This document shows, piece after piece, positions 34,375 to 40,908 of a stretch of DNA of 40,908 nucleotides. The position numbers and the translations under genes were made by a program. The DNA lies in the NCBI GenBank assembly GCA_947378465.1, contig CANCJZ010000002.1, forward strand, positions 1 to 40,908, given 5' to 3'. The stretch is from Flavobacteriaceae bacterium. Lineage in GTDB: Bacteria; Bacteroidota; Bacteroidia; Flavobacteriales; Flavobacteriaceae. The first letter of the stretch is position 1, and every line of letters begins with the position of its first letter. The notes beneath the pieces were generated by a model that ran no database searches, was not told the DNA's origin, and worked only from the letters and a program-made list of their open reading frames with translations.

Positions 34375-35385
34375 ATGAAAATAATTGTACCAATGGCCGG
34401 TCGTGGATCTCGTTTACGTCCGCACACTTTAACCATTCCTAAACCCTTAATCCCTATCGCTGGAAAACCTATCGTCCACCGATTAGTGGAGGATATTGCT
34501 GGAGTTATAAATCAAGAAATTGAAGAAATCGCATTTATCATCCATAAAGATTTTGGAAAACAAGTAGAGCAGGATTTGATTGCTATCGCTGAAAAGTTAG
34601 GTTCTAAAGGTACAATCTATTATCAAAATGAAGCACTTGGAACAGCTCACGCGATTATGTGTGCTAAAGAAAGTATGCAAGGTCCTTTAGTGGTTGCTTA
34701 TGCGGATACTTTATTCAGAGCTGAATTTACTTTAGATACCGCTGCGGATAGTGTGATCTGGGTGAAACAAGTGGAAGATCCAAGCGCCTTTGGTGTGGTA
34801 CAATTAAACGACAAAAATCAAATTGTGGATTTCGTTGAAAAACCTAAAGATTTTGTTTCCGACTTAGCCATTATTGGTATTTATTATTTCAAATCTGGTG
34901 AAACATTACGAAGTGAATTGCAATATTTATTAGATAATAACGTTGTTAAAGGCGGTGAATATCAGTTGACAGATGCTTTGGAAAATATGAAGCAAAAAGG
35001 AATGTTATTCGTTCCTGGAAAAGTTGACGAATGGATGGATTGTGGTAACAAAAACGTTACTGTTGAAACTAACTCTAGAATGTTAGGATTTTTACATAAT
35101 GATGGAGAACACTTGATTGACTATGCTGTAAAACAAGAAAATTCAACAATTATCCCTCCTTGTTATATTGGTGAAGACGTGGTTCTAATCAATGCAACCG
35201 TGGGGCCAAACGTTTCACTAGGTAAAGGATGTCACTTAATGAATACAGTTATTAAAAATAGTTTAGTGCAAACACACGCGCACATTAAAAATGCCAATTT
35301 GGACAATGCTATGATTGGTAATCATGCGAGTTTTGATGGTGATTTTACTAGTATCAGTATTGGAGATTACTCCGTATTAGAATAA
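34375..35385 (+). CDS. Sugar-phosphate nucleotidyltransferase with beta-helix tail
   Basis: 336-residue NDP-sugar pyrophosphorylase. The GT-A-like domain has PMAGRGSRLRPHTLTIPKPL, the NTP loop and activating Lys, then NEALGTAHAI and AYADT (metal-binding Asp). PSAFGVVQL and VEKP follow the RmlA/GlmU pattern. The last about 90 residues form hexapeptide-like beta-helix turns (CYIGEDVVLINATVGPNVSLG). It makes an activated sugar in the cytoplasm; base and sugar cannot be fixed from sequence, with glucose-1-phosphate thymidylyl- or uridylyltransferase as candidates. Its place beside envelope genes suggests glycan supply. Confidence 0.86.
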   Translation: MKIIVPMAGRGSRLRPHTLTIPKPLIPIAGKPIVHRLVEDIAGVINQEIEEIAFIIHKDFGKQVEQDLIAIAEKLGSKGTIYYQNEALGTAHAIMCAKESMQGPLVVAYADTLFRAEFTLDTAADSVIWVKQVEDPSAFGVVQLNDKNQIVDFVEKPKDFVSDLAIIGIYYFKSGETLRSELQYLLDNNVVKGGEYQLTDALENMKQKGMLFVPGKVDEWMDCGNKNVTVETNSRMLGFLHNDGEHLIDYAVKQENSTIIPPCYIGEDVVLINATVGPNVSLGKGCHLMNTVIKNSLVQTHAHIKNANLDNAMIGNHASFDGDFTSISIGDYSVLE

Positions 35386-35391
35386 TTATAA

Positions 35392-36735
35392 ATGAAAAAA
35401 ATAGCTTTTGTAGGTTTAATTGTTGGAATGTGTTTTATTCCTGTTTCGGTATTGGCACAAGCTGAACCCGACCAAATTGCTTCTGTAGAAGATAACTTTC
35501 AAAATAACTTTTACGAGTCTCTTAAACAGAAAGCTTTGGAGAACTATGACAAGGCTATTATTTCACTTGAAAAATGCGAAAACCTTCAACCTGACAATGC
35601 CATTGTGTATTTTGAATTAGGGAAGAACTATCTCGCTCAAAAAAAATACAATCAAGCCTATCAGAATTTTGAAAAGGTCACCAAAATGGACCCCAAAAAC
35701 AGATGGGCATGGGTAGGCATGTACGATGTATATTATGAAACGCACGACTATAATCAAGCCATTCCAATAGTTCAAAAACTAGTGGAATTCAAGGTTGATT
35801 ATAAAGAGGATTTGGTATCATTGTACATGAACACCCAACAATTTGATAAAGCCTTAGATTTGATTAATGAGTTAAATCAAACTGCTGGCAAATCAGAAAA
35901 AAGAGAATTGTACAAAGCTCAAATTCTTCAAGATGCCAAATATCAAGGTTCTGAAAAATCCAATTTAATTGATCAAATCAAAAAATTTCCAAAAGAAGAA
36001 TCTAATTATGTAGTACTCATTTTTCTGTATTCCGAAAGCAATCAAGAAGAAAAAGCGCTTGAAGTAGCTAAACAATTGGAAAAAGAAATCCCAACTTCTG
36101 ATTGGGCGCAAGTAAGTTTGTTCAAGTACCATATCAATAATAACGAGGGAGACAAAGCAGTCAACTCAATGAATATAATTTTGCCAAGCGAAAAAATTGA
36201 CAAAAAAATCAAACATAGAGTCCTCAATGAGTTTTTAATTTTTACAAAAACCCACCCGCAGTATAACAAGGATTTAGAAAAAGCGATTGGATATTTTGAC
36301 AACGACAAAGAAGTTAAAGTTGCTAAAGAAATAGGTAAATTTTATCAAAATCAAAAAGATTGGAATAATGCCATTATCTATTACCAAAAGCATTTGTCTA
36401 ATTCAGCGGATGATATGGAAACCATTCTATTGTTGTCCGAATGTTATACACAGGCCAACCAATTTGACAAATTAGAAAAATTCTCTGACGAGCAAATGCA
36501 GTTGTTTCCAAGCCAACCCCAATTGTATTACTACAATGGTTTGGCTAACAATCAACTTACTAAATTCAAAAAAGCGAAAGATATTTTAGAAGCAGGCATT
36601 GATTTTGTCATTGACGACAAAGCTTTACTAATTAACTTTAATATCCAACTGGGAGAAGCTTATAGCGGACTTGGAGATGTTAAGAAAAAAGAACTCTATT
36701 TTACTAAAGCCAACGAATTGCTCAAAAAAAAATAA
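35392..36735 (+). CDS. Exported TPR-repeat protein
   Basis: 447 residues, signal peptide about 1-22 (ending VLAQ), then TPR-like helices along nearly the whole length. The clearest are YESLKQKALENYDKAIISLEKCENLQPDNAIVYFELGKNY, NQAYQNFEKVTKMDPKN, WNNAIIYYQKHLSNSAD and QLYYYNGLANNQLTKFKKA. Probably periplasmic and mediating protein contacts. It starts 6 bases after the nucleotidyltransferase and is followed 30 bases later by the DUF4292 lipoprotein gene, so the three are one transcription unit. Confidence 0.85.
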   Translation: MKKIAFVGLIVGMCFIPVSVLAQAEPDQIASVEDNFQNNFYESLKQKALENYDKAIISLEKCENLQPDNAIVYFELGKNYLAQKKYNQAYQNFEKVTKMDPKNRWAWVGMYDVYYETHDYNQAIPIVQKLVEFKVDYKEDLVSLYMNTQQFDKALDLINELNQTAGKSEKRELYKAQILQDAKYQGSEKSNLIDQIKKFPKEESNYVVLIFLYSESNQEEKALEVAKQLEKEIPTSDWAQVSLFKYHINNNEGDKAVNSMNIILPSEKIDKKIKHRVLNEFLIFTKTHPQYNKDLEKAIGYFDNDKEVKVAKEIGKFYQNQKDWNNAIIYYQKHLSNSADDMETILLLSECYTQANQFDKLEKFSDEQMQLFPSQPQLYYYNGLANNQLTKFKKAKDILEAGIDFVIDDKALLINFNIQLGEAYSGLGDVKKKELYFTKANELLKKK

Positions 36736-36765
36736 TAGCCTTCTACTAAAGCAGTAAACACCATT

Positions 36766-37542
36766 ATGAAAAAATACATCGGTTTATTTCTAGTCATTTT
36801 CTTAGTTTCATGTAAAGCCAAAGTTGTGGCCATTGCCGAAACTAAAGCTGCTAGTGATAACATTATGACGGCGGAAAAAATAATAGAAAATCATTACAAC
36901 AATAAAAATGATTTTTCTACATTATATATTAAAGCCAATGCCAAATACCAAGATGACAATCAATCTCAAAATGTAACGGCTGAAATCAAAATAAAAAAAG
37001 ACGATAGAATATTAATCAGCGTGAGAGTATTGGGAATAACTATGGCTAAAGCCTTGATCACTCCTACCTCTGTCCAATATTACGCAAAATTAGGAAACAA
37101 ATATTTTGAAGGGGATTATGCAGGATTAAGCAAATGGATAGGAATCGATTTGGATTATTATAAAGTGCAAAATATCTTTTTAGGAAAAGCCCTTGATGAC
37201 ATGCATAAAGACAAATATCAAGTATCTATTATTGACAAGTGGTATAAATTGCAAAACAATTCGGATAGCTTAACTCAAAAAGCTTTCTTTTTTGAAGGAG
37301 ACAATTTTTTAATTAAAAAACAAGAAGTCATCCAATCTTCATTGGAAAGAACCCTGCAAATACAATATCCTGATTATAAAAAATACAATGAAATGATATT
37401 GCCATTGTCTCTTATTATCGACGCTTTCCAGAAAGATGCTCAAACCAGTATCAATATCGATTATAAAGATGTAACCTTCAATGAAGACCTTTCTTTCCCA
37501 TATAGTGTTCCTGAAGGCTATGAAAGAATATTTATTGAGTAG
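36766..37542 (+). CDS. DUF4292 lipoprotein (LolB-like candidate)
   Basis: 258-residue lipoprotein with lipobox FLVSC (Cys16). The body shows an alternating beta pattern (STLYIKANAKYQDDNQSQNVTAEIKIKKDDRILISVRVLGITMAKALITPTSVQYY) that recalls the LolA/LolB half-barrel, and DUF4292 is the family I assign. In Bacteroidota these are candidates for the outer-membrane acceptor of lipoproteins; I hold that role as probable, not shown here. The Asp-free start after Cys (CKAK) should allow outer-membrane sorting. The next gene's ATG lies 19 bases after the stop. Confidence 0.8.
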   Translation: MKKYIGLFLVIFLVSCKAKVVAIAETKAASDNIMTAEKIIENHYNNKNDFSTLYIKANAKYQDDNQSQNVTAEIKIKKDDRILISVRVLGITMAKALITPTSVQYYAKLGNKYFEGDYAGLSKWIGIDLDYYKVQNIFLGKALDDMHKDKYQVSIIDKWYKLQNNSDSLTQKAFFFEGDNFLIKKQEVIQSSLERTLQIQYPDYKKYNEMILPLSLIIDAFQKDAQTSINIDYKDVTFNEDLSFPYSVPEGYERIFIE

Positions 37543-37561
37543 ATTTGTAAAAAATACCACT

Positions 37562-38815
37562 ATGTCAAAGTTTCTATTTTCAATAGCGTTCCTTTTTCTA
37601 ACTGCAGCTGCTTGGTCACAACAAAGCCAAGAAGAGTTAGAACAAAAAAAAGCCAAACTTCAAGAAGAAATTCATGAAAAGGAAATGATGTTGCAAGATG
37701 TCAGAAAAAAGGAAAAATCTGTGGTCAAACTCTTAGCCATTCAAAAAGACAAGATTGGTTTAAAAGAGAAATTAATCCACACTACAGAAAAACAAACCAA
37801 GTTATTGAGCAATGACATGTACATCAACCAGGTGGAAATTAACCATCTAAAAAAAGAATTAGTCGACCTTAAAGCCGACTATGCTGAGATGATTGTCAAA
37901 TCCTATAAAAGCCGTTCTACTCAAAGTAGAGCCATGTTTTTATTGTCATCTGAAAATTTCTTGCAAGCCTACAAACGTTTGCAGTATATGAAACAATACT
38001 CCAGCTATAGAAAAATGCAAGGAGAAGAAATCAAAGATAAAACTCAAAAACTTGCCGATCACAACGCGATGTTAAGCGGACAGAAAACCGAAAAACAAAA
38101 GCTTATCGTCGAACAAGAAAAAGAACGTAAGGACTTAGAGCAAGAAAAAATCGAGCAAGAAAAAATTGCCAACAGTCTGAAAAAAGATAAAAAACAAATT
38201 GCAGCCGAAATCAAAAAGAAACAACAAGAAACCAAAAAGATTGACGCCCAAATTCAAAAATTAATCCGTGACGCTATTGCTGAAGCCAATAAAAAAGCCG
38301 CTGCTGCCAAAGCCAAAGCCAATCCAAAAACAACTACAGTAGCCGAAACTAAAGCTATTGAAACCTCTACCAAAATCGTTTTAACGCCTGAAGGACAATT
38401 AGTCTCTAACAGCTTTAAAGCCAACAAAGGTAGATTGCCTTGGCCCGTTGAAAAAGGAGCTATTTCCTTAGGTTACGGGGATCAACCGCATCCTGTATAC
38501 AAAAGCTTAGTCATCCACAATAGTGGTATCGAAATCACTACTGAAGCAGGAGCTAATGCTCGTGCCGTTTTTGGAGGCGAAGTAACTAAAGTAATTGTAA
38601 TCTCCCCTTTGAATAAAGCGGTATGTATTCAACACGGAGATTATTTTACAGTATACCAAAATTTAAGTACCGTCAATGTAAGTGCTGGGGATAAGGTTTC
38701 TACCAAACAAGTTTTAGGTAAAGTCCGAACTAATGCTGAAGGCAAAACCATTCTTAAGTTTATGATTTCTCAAAATACCACTTATGCCAACCCACAAACA
38801 TGGTTGAACAGATAA
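37562..38815 (+). CDS. EnvC-like murein hydrolase activator (degenerate LytM domain)
   Basis: About 417 residues. Signal peptide (MSKFLFSIAFLFLTAAAWSQ), then a long coiled coil (about 20-250) rich in Gln/Lys/Glu, an Ala/Lys linker, and a C-terminal LytM/M23 domain ending in PQTWLNR. In M23 enzymes zinc is held by HxxxD and HxH. Here the corresponding segments read HNSGIEI and VYQNLS, so at least one His is lost, as in EnvC, which activates amidases during cell separation rather than cutting itself. The track start 37481 overlaps the DUF4292 gene; ATG 37562 gives the signal peptide. It ends in a terminator. Confidence 0.85.
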   Translation: MSKFLFSIAFLFLTAAAWSQQSQEELEQKKAKLQEEIHEKEMMLQDVRKKEKSVVKLLAIQKDKIGLKEKLIHTTEKQTKLLSNDMYINQVEINHLKKELVDLKADYAEMIVKSYKSRSTQSRAMFLLSSENFLQAYKRLQYMKQYSSYRKMQGEEIKDKTQKLADHNAMLSGQKTEKQKLIVEQEKERKDLEQEKIEQEKIANSLKKDKKQIAAEIKKKQQETKKIDAQIQKLIRDAIAEANKKAAAAKAKANPKTTTVAETKAIETSTKIVLTPEGQLVSNSFKANKGRLPWPVEKGAISLGYGDQPHPVYKSLVIHNSGIEITTEAGANARAVFGGEVTKVIVISPLNKAVCIQHGDYFTVYQNLSTVNVSAGDKVSTKQVLGKVRTNAEGKTILKFMISQNTTYANPQTWLNR

Positions 38816-38845
38816 AAAAAAGGAAACCTGATGGTTTCCTTTTTT
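38815..38845. terminator. Bidirectional terminator
   Basis: GGAAACC-TGAT-GGTTTCC with A-tract before and T-tract after. It serves the EnvC-like gene on + and the thioesterase gene on -, whose stop is at 38847. Confidence 0.92.
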
Positions 38846-38846
38846 G

Positions 38847-39356
38847 TTATAAAAACAATGCTTTTAATTCAGTAGCATCGTGAGGATTCATTTTTCCTGC
38901 CAATACTAAACTCAATTGCTTTCTTCGCAAAGCAGCATCATATCGAGATTTTTCCTCTTCCGTTACCGGTTCAAGTTGTGGAACTTCTACAGGATTACCT
39001 GTTTCATTAACCGCTACAAAAGTGTAAATAGCTTCATTGGCTTTGGTTCTAATTCCTGATTCGCGGTCTTCAATCCATACATCCAAAAAGATTTCCATAG
39101 AGGTTTTAAACGCGCGCGATACTTTGGCCTCCACCGTTACCACACTCCCCAAAGGAATCGAACGGTTAAAGGCTACGTGATTCACAGAGGCTGTTACCGT
39201 AATTCTACGCGAATGTCTTCGAGCAGCAATACTCGCAGCTCGGTCCATTCGAGCCAATAGCTCTCCACCAAATAAGTTGTTCAAAGGATTCGTTTCACTC
39301 GGCAATACCAAGTCAGTAAGTATCGTTAAGGAGTCTGAAGGATGTTTTGGAGTCAT
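38847..39356 (-). CDS. Acyl-CoA thioesterase (hotdog fold, YciA/ACOT type)
   Basis: 169-residue hotdog enzyme that hydrolyses acyl-CoA to free acid and CoA in the cytoplasm. The signature NPLNNLFGGELLARMDRAASIAARRHS contains the catalytic-region Asp, and TASVNHVAFNRSIPLGSVVTVEAKV continues the family pattern. The substrate chain length is not predictable. The track start TTG 39371 lies inside the -7 box, so I use ATG 39356 (MTPKHPSDSLTILT). It is monocistronic, between two terminators. Confidence 0.9.
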   Translation of the reverse strand: MTPKHPSDSLTILTDLVLPSETNPLNNLFGGELLARMDRAASIAARRHSRRITVTASVNHVAFNRSIPLGSVVTVEAKVSRAFKTSMEIFLDVWIEDRESGIRTKANEAIYTFVAVNETGNPVEVPQLEPVTEEEKSRYDAALRRKQLSLVLAGKMNPHDATELKALFL

Positions 39357-39368
39357 AACTTTTTTTTG

Positions 39369-39376
39369 CAAAGGTA
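39369..39376 (-). promoter_or_regulatory. -7 element of the thioesterase gene
   Basis: On the - strand TACCTTTG matches TAnnTTTG. It sits 12 bases upstream of ATG 39356 and overlaps the TTG used in the ORF track, so the mRNA leader would be only a few bases long. Confidence 0.65.
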
Positions 39377-39409
39377 GTATTATTCTTTTTCGCTCTTCTT
39401 TTTACACAA

Positions 39410-39439
39410 AAAAATCCCGATACTTCTATCGGGATTTTT
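39410..39439 (-). terminator. Terminator of the SPOR gene
   Basis: AAAAATCCCGATA-CTTC-TATCGGGATTTTT is a perfect 13-bp stem with a 4-base loop, starting at the base right after the - strand stop codon (39442-39440). The A/T tracts allow activity in both directions. Confidence 0.93.
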
Positions 39440-40387
39440 CTATAATTCTTCAATCAACAACCAAGCTTCAGGGTTGTGCGATTTTTTAATACGTTCCATC
39501 TCTTTTTGTGCCTCGGCATAGGAAGTAAAACTTCCATACAATACAGGATACAAATCGTGATTGTTTTTTGCTATTCTTTTGGCGTGATAGCCTAGTTTTA
39601 TTAGTTCTTCATACACCTTATCCGCATTTTCTTCTTGTCTAAAAGCACCCGCCACAATATGGTAAGGCATTTTCCCTCCTTTTACAGTAAGTGTTACTGT
39701 AGGTAATGGATTAGTAATAAAGAAAGTTGCTTCTTGGATTTTGTGATTTACTTCTTTTTGAACTTTAGTTTGCACCGCTAATGTTTGCTCTTGAATTTGA
39801 GTTTGGTAGTAAACATTTCCATAATAACCACCAGCGCCTAACAAACCAGCACCCATTACAAATAGCGCGGCATATTTCAAGAACGGATTAGATTTTTTCA
39901 TTTCAACAACAGGAACCACAATTGCTTCTTCCTCTTGTGTAGCCTCTTCTTCTTGCAAAAGAATCGCTCTTTTGATGGCTGGTGACACATAAGTAGACAA
40001 TCCAAATGAACTGGTCAAGTAATTCGTTTGGTCATTTGGAACAAATACAATGCTTTTTTCCGAATTCAAAACCAATTCCCCTACATTCTTTAATGCAACC
40101 GTGCCCAACTCTTGAAGTGTTTTTTTCCAAACACTAACCTCATGTTCAATAATCGATACCGCAACTTCGTATGTGATTTTCTCCGAAACAGCAATATGAT
40201 TAGCCAATAAACCGTCATTATTTTTCAAGTAAGCATTAAAAGAAACCAGCTTTTTAGGAGGGTAAAACGAATGCGAACTCTCTTGCAATTGCGCCGATTG
40301 GATTTCAGTCAAAAAGGCACCGAATCCTGGAACAGTTACGCATTGGTAACGATAGAGTAATTGTGATATATATTGATCAATCTTCAT
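39440..40387 (-). CDS. HU-CCDC81 and SPOR domain protein
   Basis: 315 residues. The N-terminal 130 residues (DQYISQLLYRYQCVTVPGFGAFLTE, then LGTVALKNVGELVL) match the paired CCDC81-like prokaryotic HU domains. One membrane helix follows at about 169-187 (YAALFVMGAGLLGAGGYYG), and the last about 75 residues form a SPOR domain (YHIVAGAFRQEENADKVYEEL to SFTSYAEAQKEMERIK), which binds peptidoglycan stripped of stem peptides at division sites. The protein thus links a cytoplasmic HU-like part to the septal wall, as is typical of Bacteroidota. Its mRNA may be leaderless. Confidence 0.88.
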   Translation of the reverse strand: MKIDQYISQLLYRYQCVTVPGFGAFLTEIQSAQLQESSHSFYPPKKLVSFNAYLKNNDGLLANHIAVSEKITYEVAVSIIEHEVSVWKKTLQELGTVALKNVGELVLNSEKSIVFVPNDQTNYLTSSFGLSTYVSPAIKRAILLQEEEATQEEEAIVVPVVEMKKSNPFLKYAALFVMGAGLLGAGGYYGNVYYQTQIQEQTLAVQTKVQKEVNHKIQEATFFITNPLPTVTLTVKGGKMPYHIVAGAFRQEENADKVYEELIKLGYHAKRIAKNNHDLYPVLYGSFTSYAEAQKEMERIKKSHNPEAWLLIEEL

Positions 40388-40392
40388 AATGA

Positions 40393-40422
40393 CAAATTTA
40401 ATTATTTAATGGCTACCACAAA
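40393..40422 (-). promoter_or_regulatory. Promoter of the SPOR gene, nearly leaderless
   Basis: On the - strand TTTG (40422-40419), an 18-base spacer and TAAATTTG (40400-40393) form a good Bacteroidota promoter. The ATG is only 5 bases downstream of the -7 box, so the transcript should begin at or within a base or two of the start codon. Confidence 0.65.
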
Positions 40423-40437
40423 ATTTTATTAACAAAC

Positions 40438-40471
40438 TTTGTTAACAATTTTCAGATTGTTCTTATTTTTG
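40438..40471 (+). promoter_or_regulatory. Promoter of dprA
   Basis: TTTG (40438-40441), a 22-base spacer and TATTTTTG (40464-40471) match the Bacteroidota -33/-7 pattern. The start codon follows 17 bases downstream. Confidence 0.6.
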
Positions 40472-40488
40472 AATATCAATAGATTATT

Positions 40489-40908
40489 ATGGAAGAGCAA
40501 GAAATTATTTCGATTTTGGCATTGATGAAGATGGAGGGTGTGGGCGATATTATGGCTAAAAAGCTCATTCATCATTTTGGAAACGCACAATTGGTGCATA
40601 AAGCGAAAGCCTCTCAATTGGCAGCAATTGACGGAGTAGGTCAAGTGCTGATTAAAAATTTAAAAAACACTGCGGCCTTCCATCTCGCCGAATCCGAATA
40701 CCGTTTTCTCAAAGACCATAAGATTCAAACCTTATATTATAAAGATGCCTCTTATCCCGACCGACTCAAACATTGCATCGATGGACCTGTGCTCTTATTT
40801 GCTTCGGGCGCTATTGATTTCAATAACCACAAAATCATCAGTATTGTTGGAACCCGTGAAGTCACCCCTTATGGTGCTGAATTTTGTAAAAAACTAATCG
40901 AAGACATT
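40489..40908 (+). CDS. dprA: DNA processing protein DprA, 3' end missing
   Basis: The first 140 codons of a cytoplasmic protein that binds incoming single-stranded DNA and loads RecA during natural transformation. It is absent from the ORF track because it runs off the window. An N-terminal helix-hairpin-helix/SAM-like part (MKMEGVGDIMAKKLIHHFG, then IDGVGQVLIKN) is followed by the start of the Rossmann-like DprA domain: YPDRLKHCIDGPVLLFASG and ISIVGTREVTPYGAEFCKKL. The GTRE motif fits the GxR of the ssDNA-binding pocket. It diverges from the SPOR gene. Confidence 0.93.
   Translation, partial: MEEQEIISILALMKMEGVGDIMAKKLIHHFGNAQLVHKAKASQLAAIDGVGQVLIKNLKNTAAFHLAESEYRFLKDHKIQTLYYKDASYPDRLKHCIDGPVLLFASGAIDFNNHKIISIVGTREVTPYGAEFCKKLIEDI

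Overview
The window looks like a chromosomal segment of a Bacteroidota bacterium of the Flavobacteriaceae, most likely Flavobacterium or a close relative. The DNA is AT-rich. Recognisable promoters carry the Bacteroidota -7 element TAnnTTTG rather than a sigma70-type -10, and strong Shine-Dalgarno sequences are largely absent. Marker families fit: a type IX secretion (T9SS) C-terminal sorting domain, the T9SS/gliding lipoprotein SprE/PorW, an HU-CCDC81/SPOR protein, and an ATP synthase operon without the beta and epsilon genes. Both ends cut through a gene (a glycosyltransferase on the left, dprA on the right).

Layout. 1-8.95 kb is a surface polysaccharide locus built as two converging gene sets: GT4, Wzy/ligase, UDP-xylose synthase and initiating glycosylphosphotransferase on +, against capK-like ligase, wecB and GT4 on -. 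A 20-bp tandem repeat array sits between the first two genes. 9-18.65 kb is mixed: a T9SS-secreted Asp-box protein, purD, two small lineage-specific genes, upp, DUF4254, a GT9 glycosyltransferase, a surface protein with a tail-fibre type (S74) chaperone, and a PaaE-like flavin/2Fe-2S reductase. 18.65-19.39 kb is the longest gene-free stretch: very AT-rich, with degenerate repeats and DnaA-box-like sites. 19.39-38.8 kb is an unbroken + strand run: an ABC exporter pair, sprE, bactofilin, the ATP synthase operon (atpZ-like, DUF6168-like, atpB-E-F-H, an unidentified exported protein, atpA, atpG), then a conserved-looking envelope cluster (flippase, dut, TPR, sugar nucleotidyltransferase, TPR, DUF4292 lipoprotein, EnvC-like factor). 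38.8-40.9 kb holds a thioesterase, a SPOR protein and the 5' part of dprA.

How the genes fit together. The left third makes and polymerises a lipid-linked glycan (initiation, sugar-nucleotide supply, transfer, polymerisation). The right half combines energy conversion (F-type ATP synthase) with cell envelope biogenesis and T9SS/gliding. Long hairpins without U-tracts follow atpE and atpA, the genes for two multicopy subunits, which suggests control of stoichiometry at the RNA level. No tRNA, rRNA, CRISPR array, insertion sequence, integrase or prophage was found. Several start codons in the supplied ORF track fall inside promoters or terminators and have been moved here.
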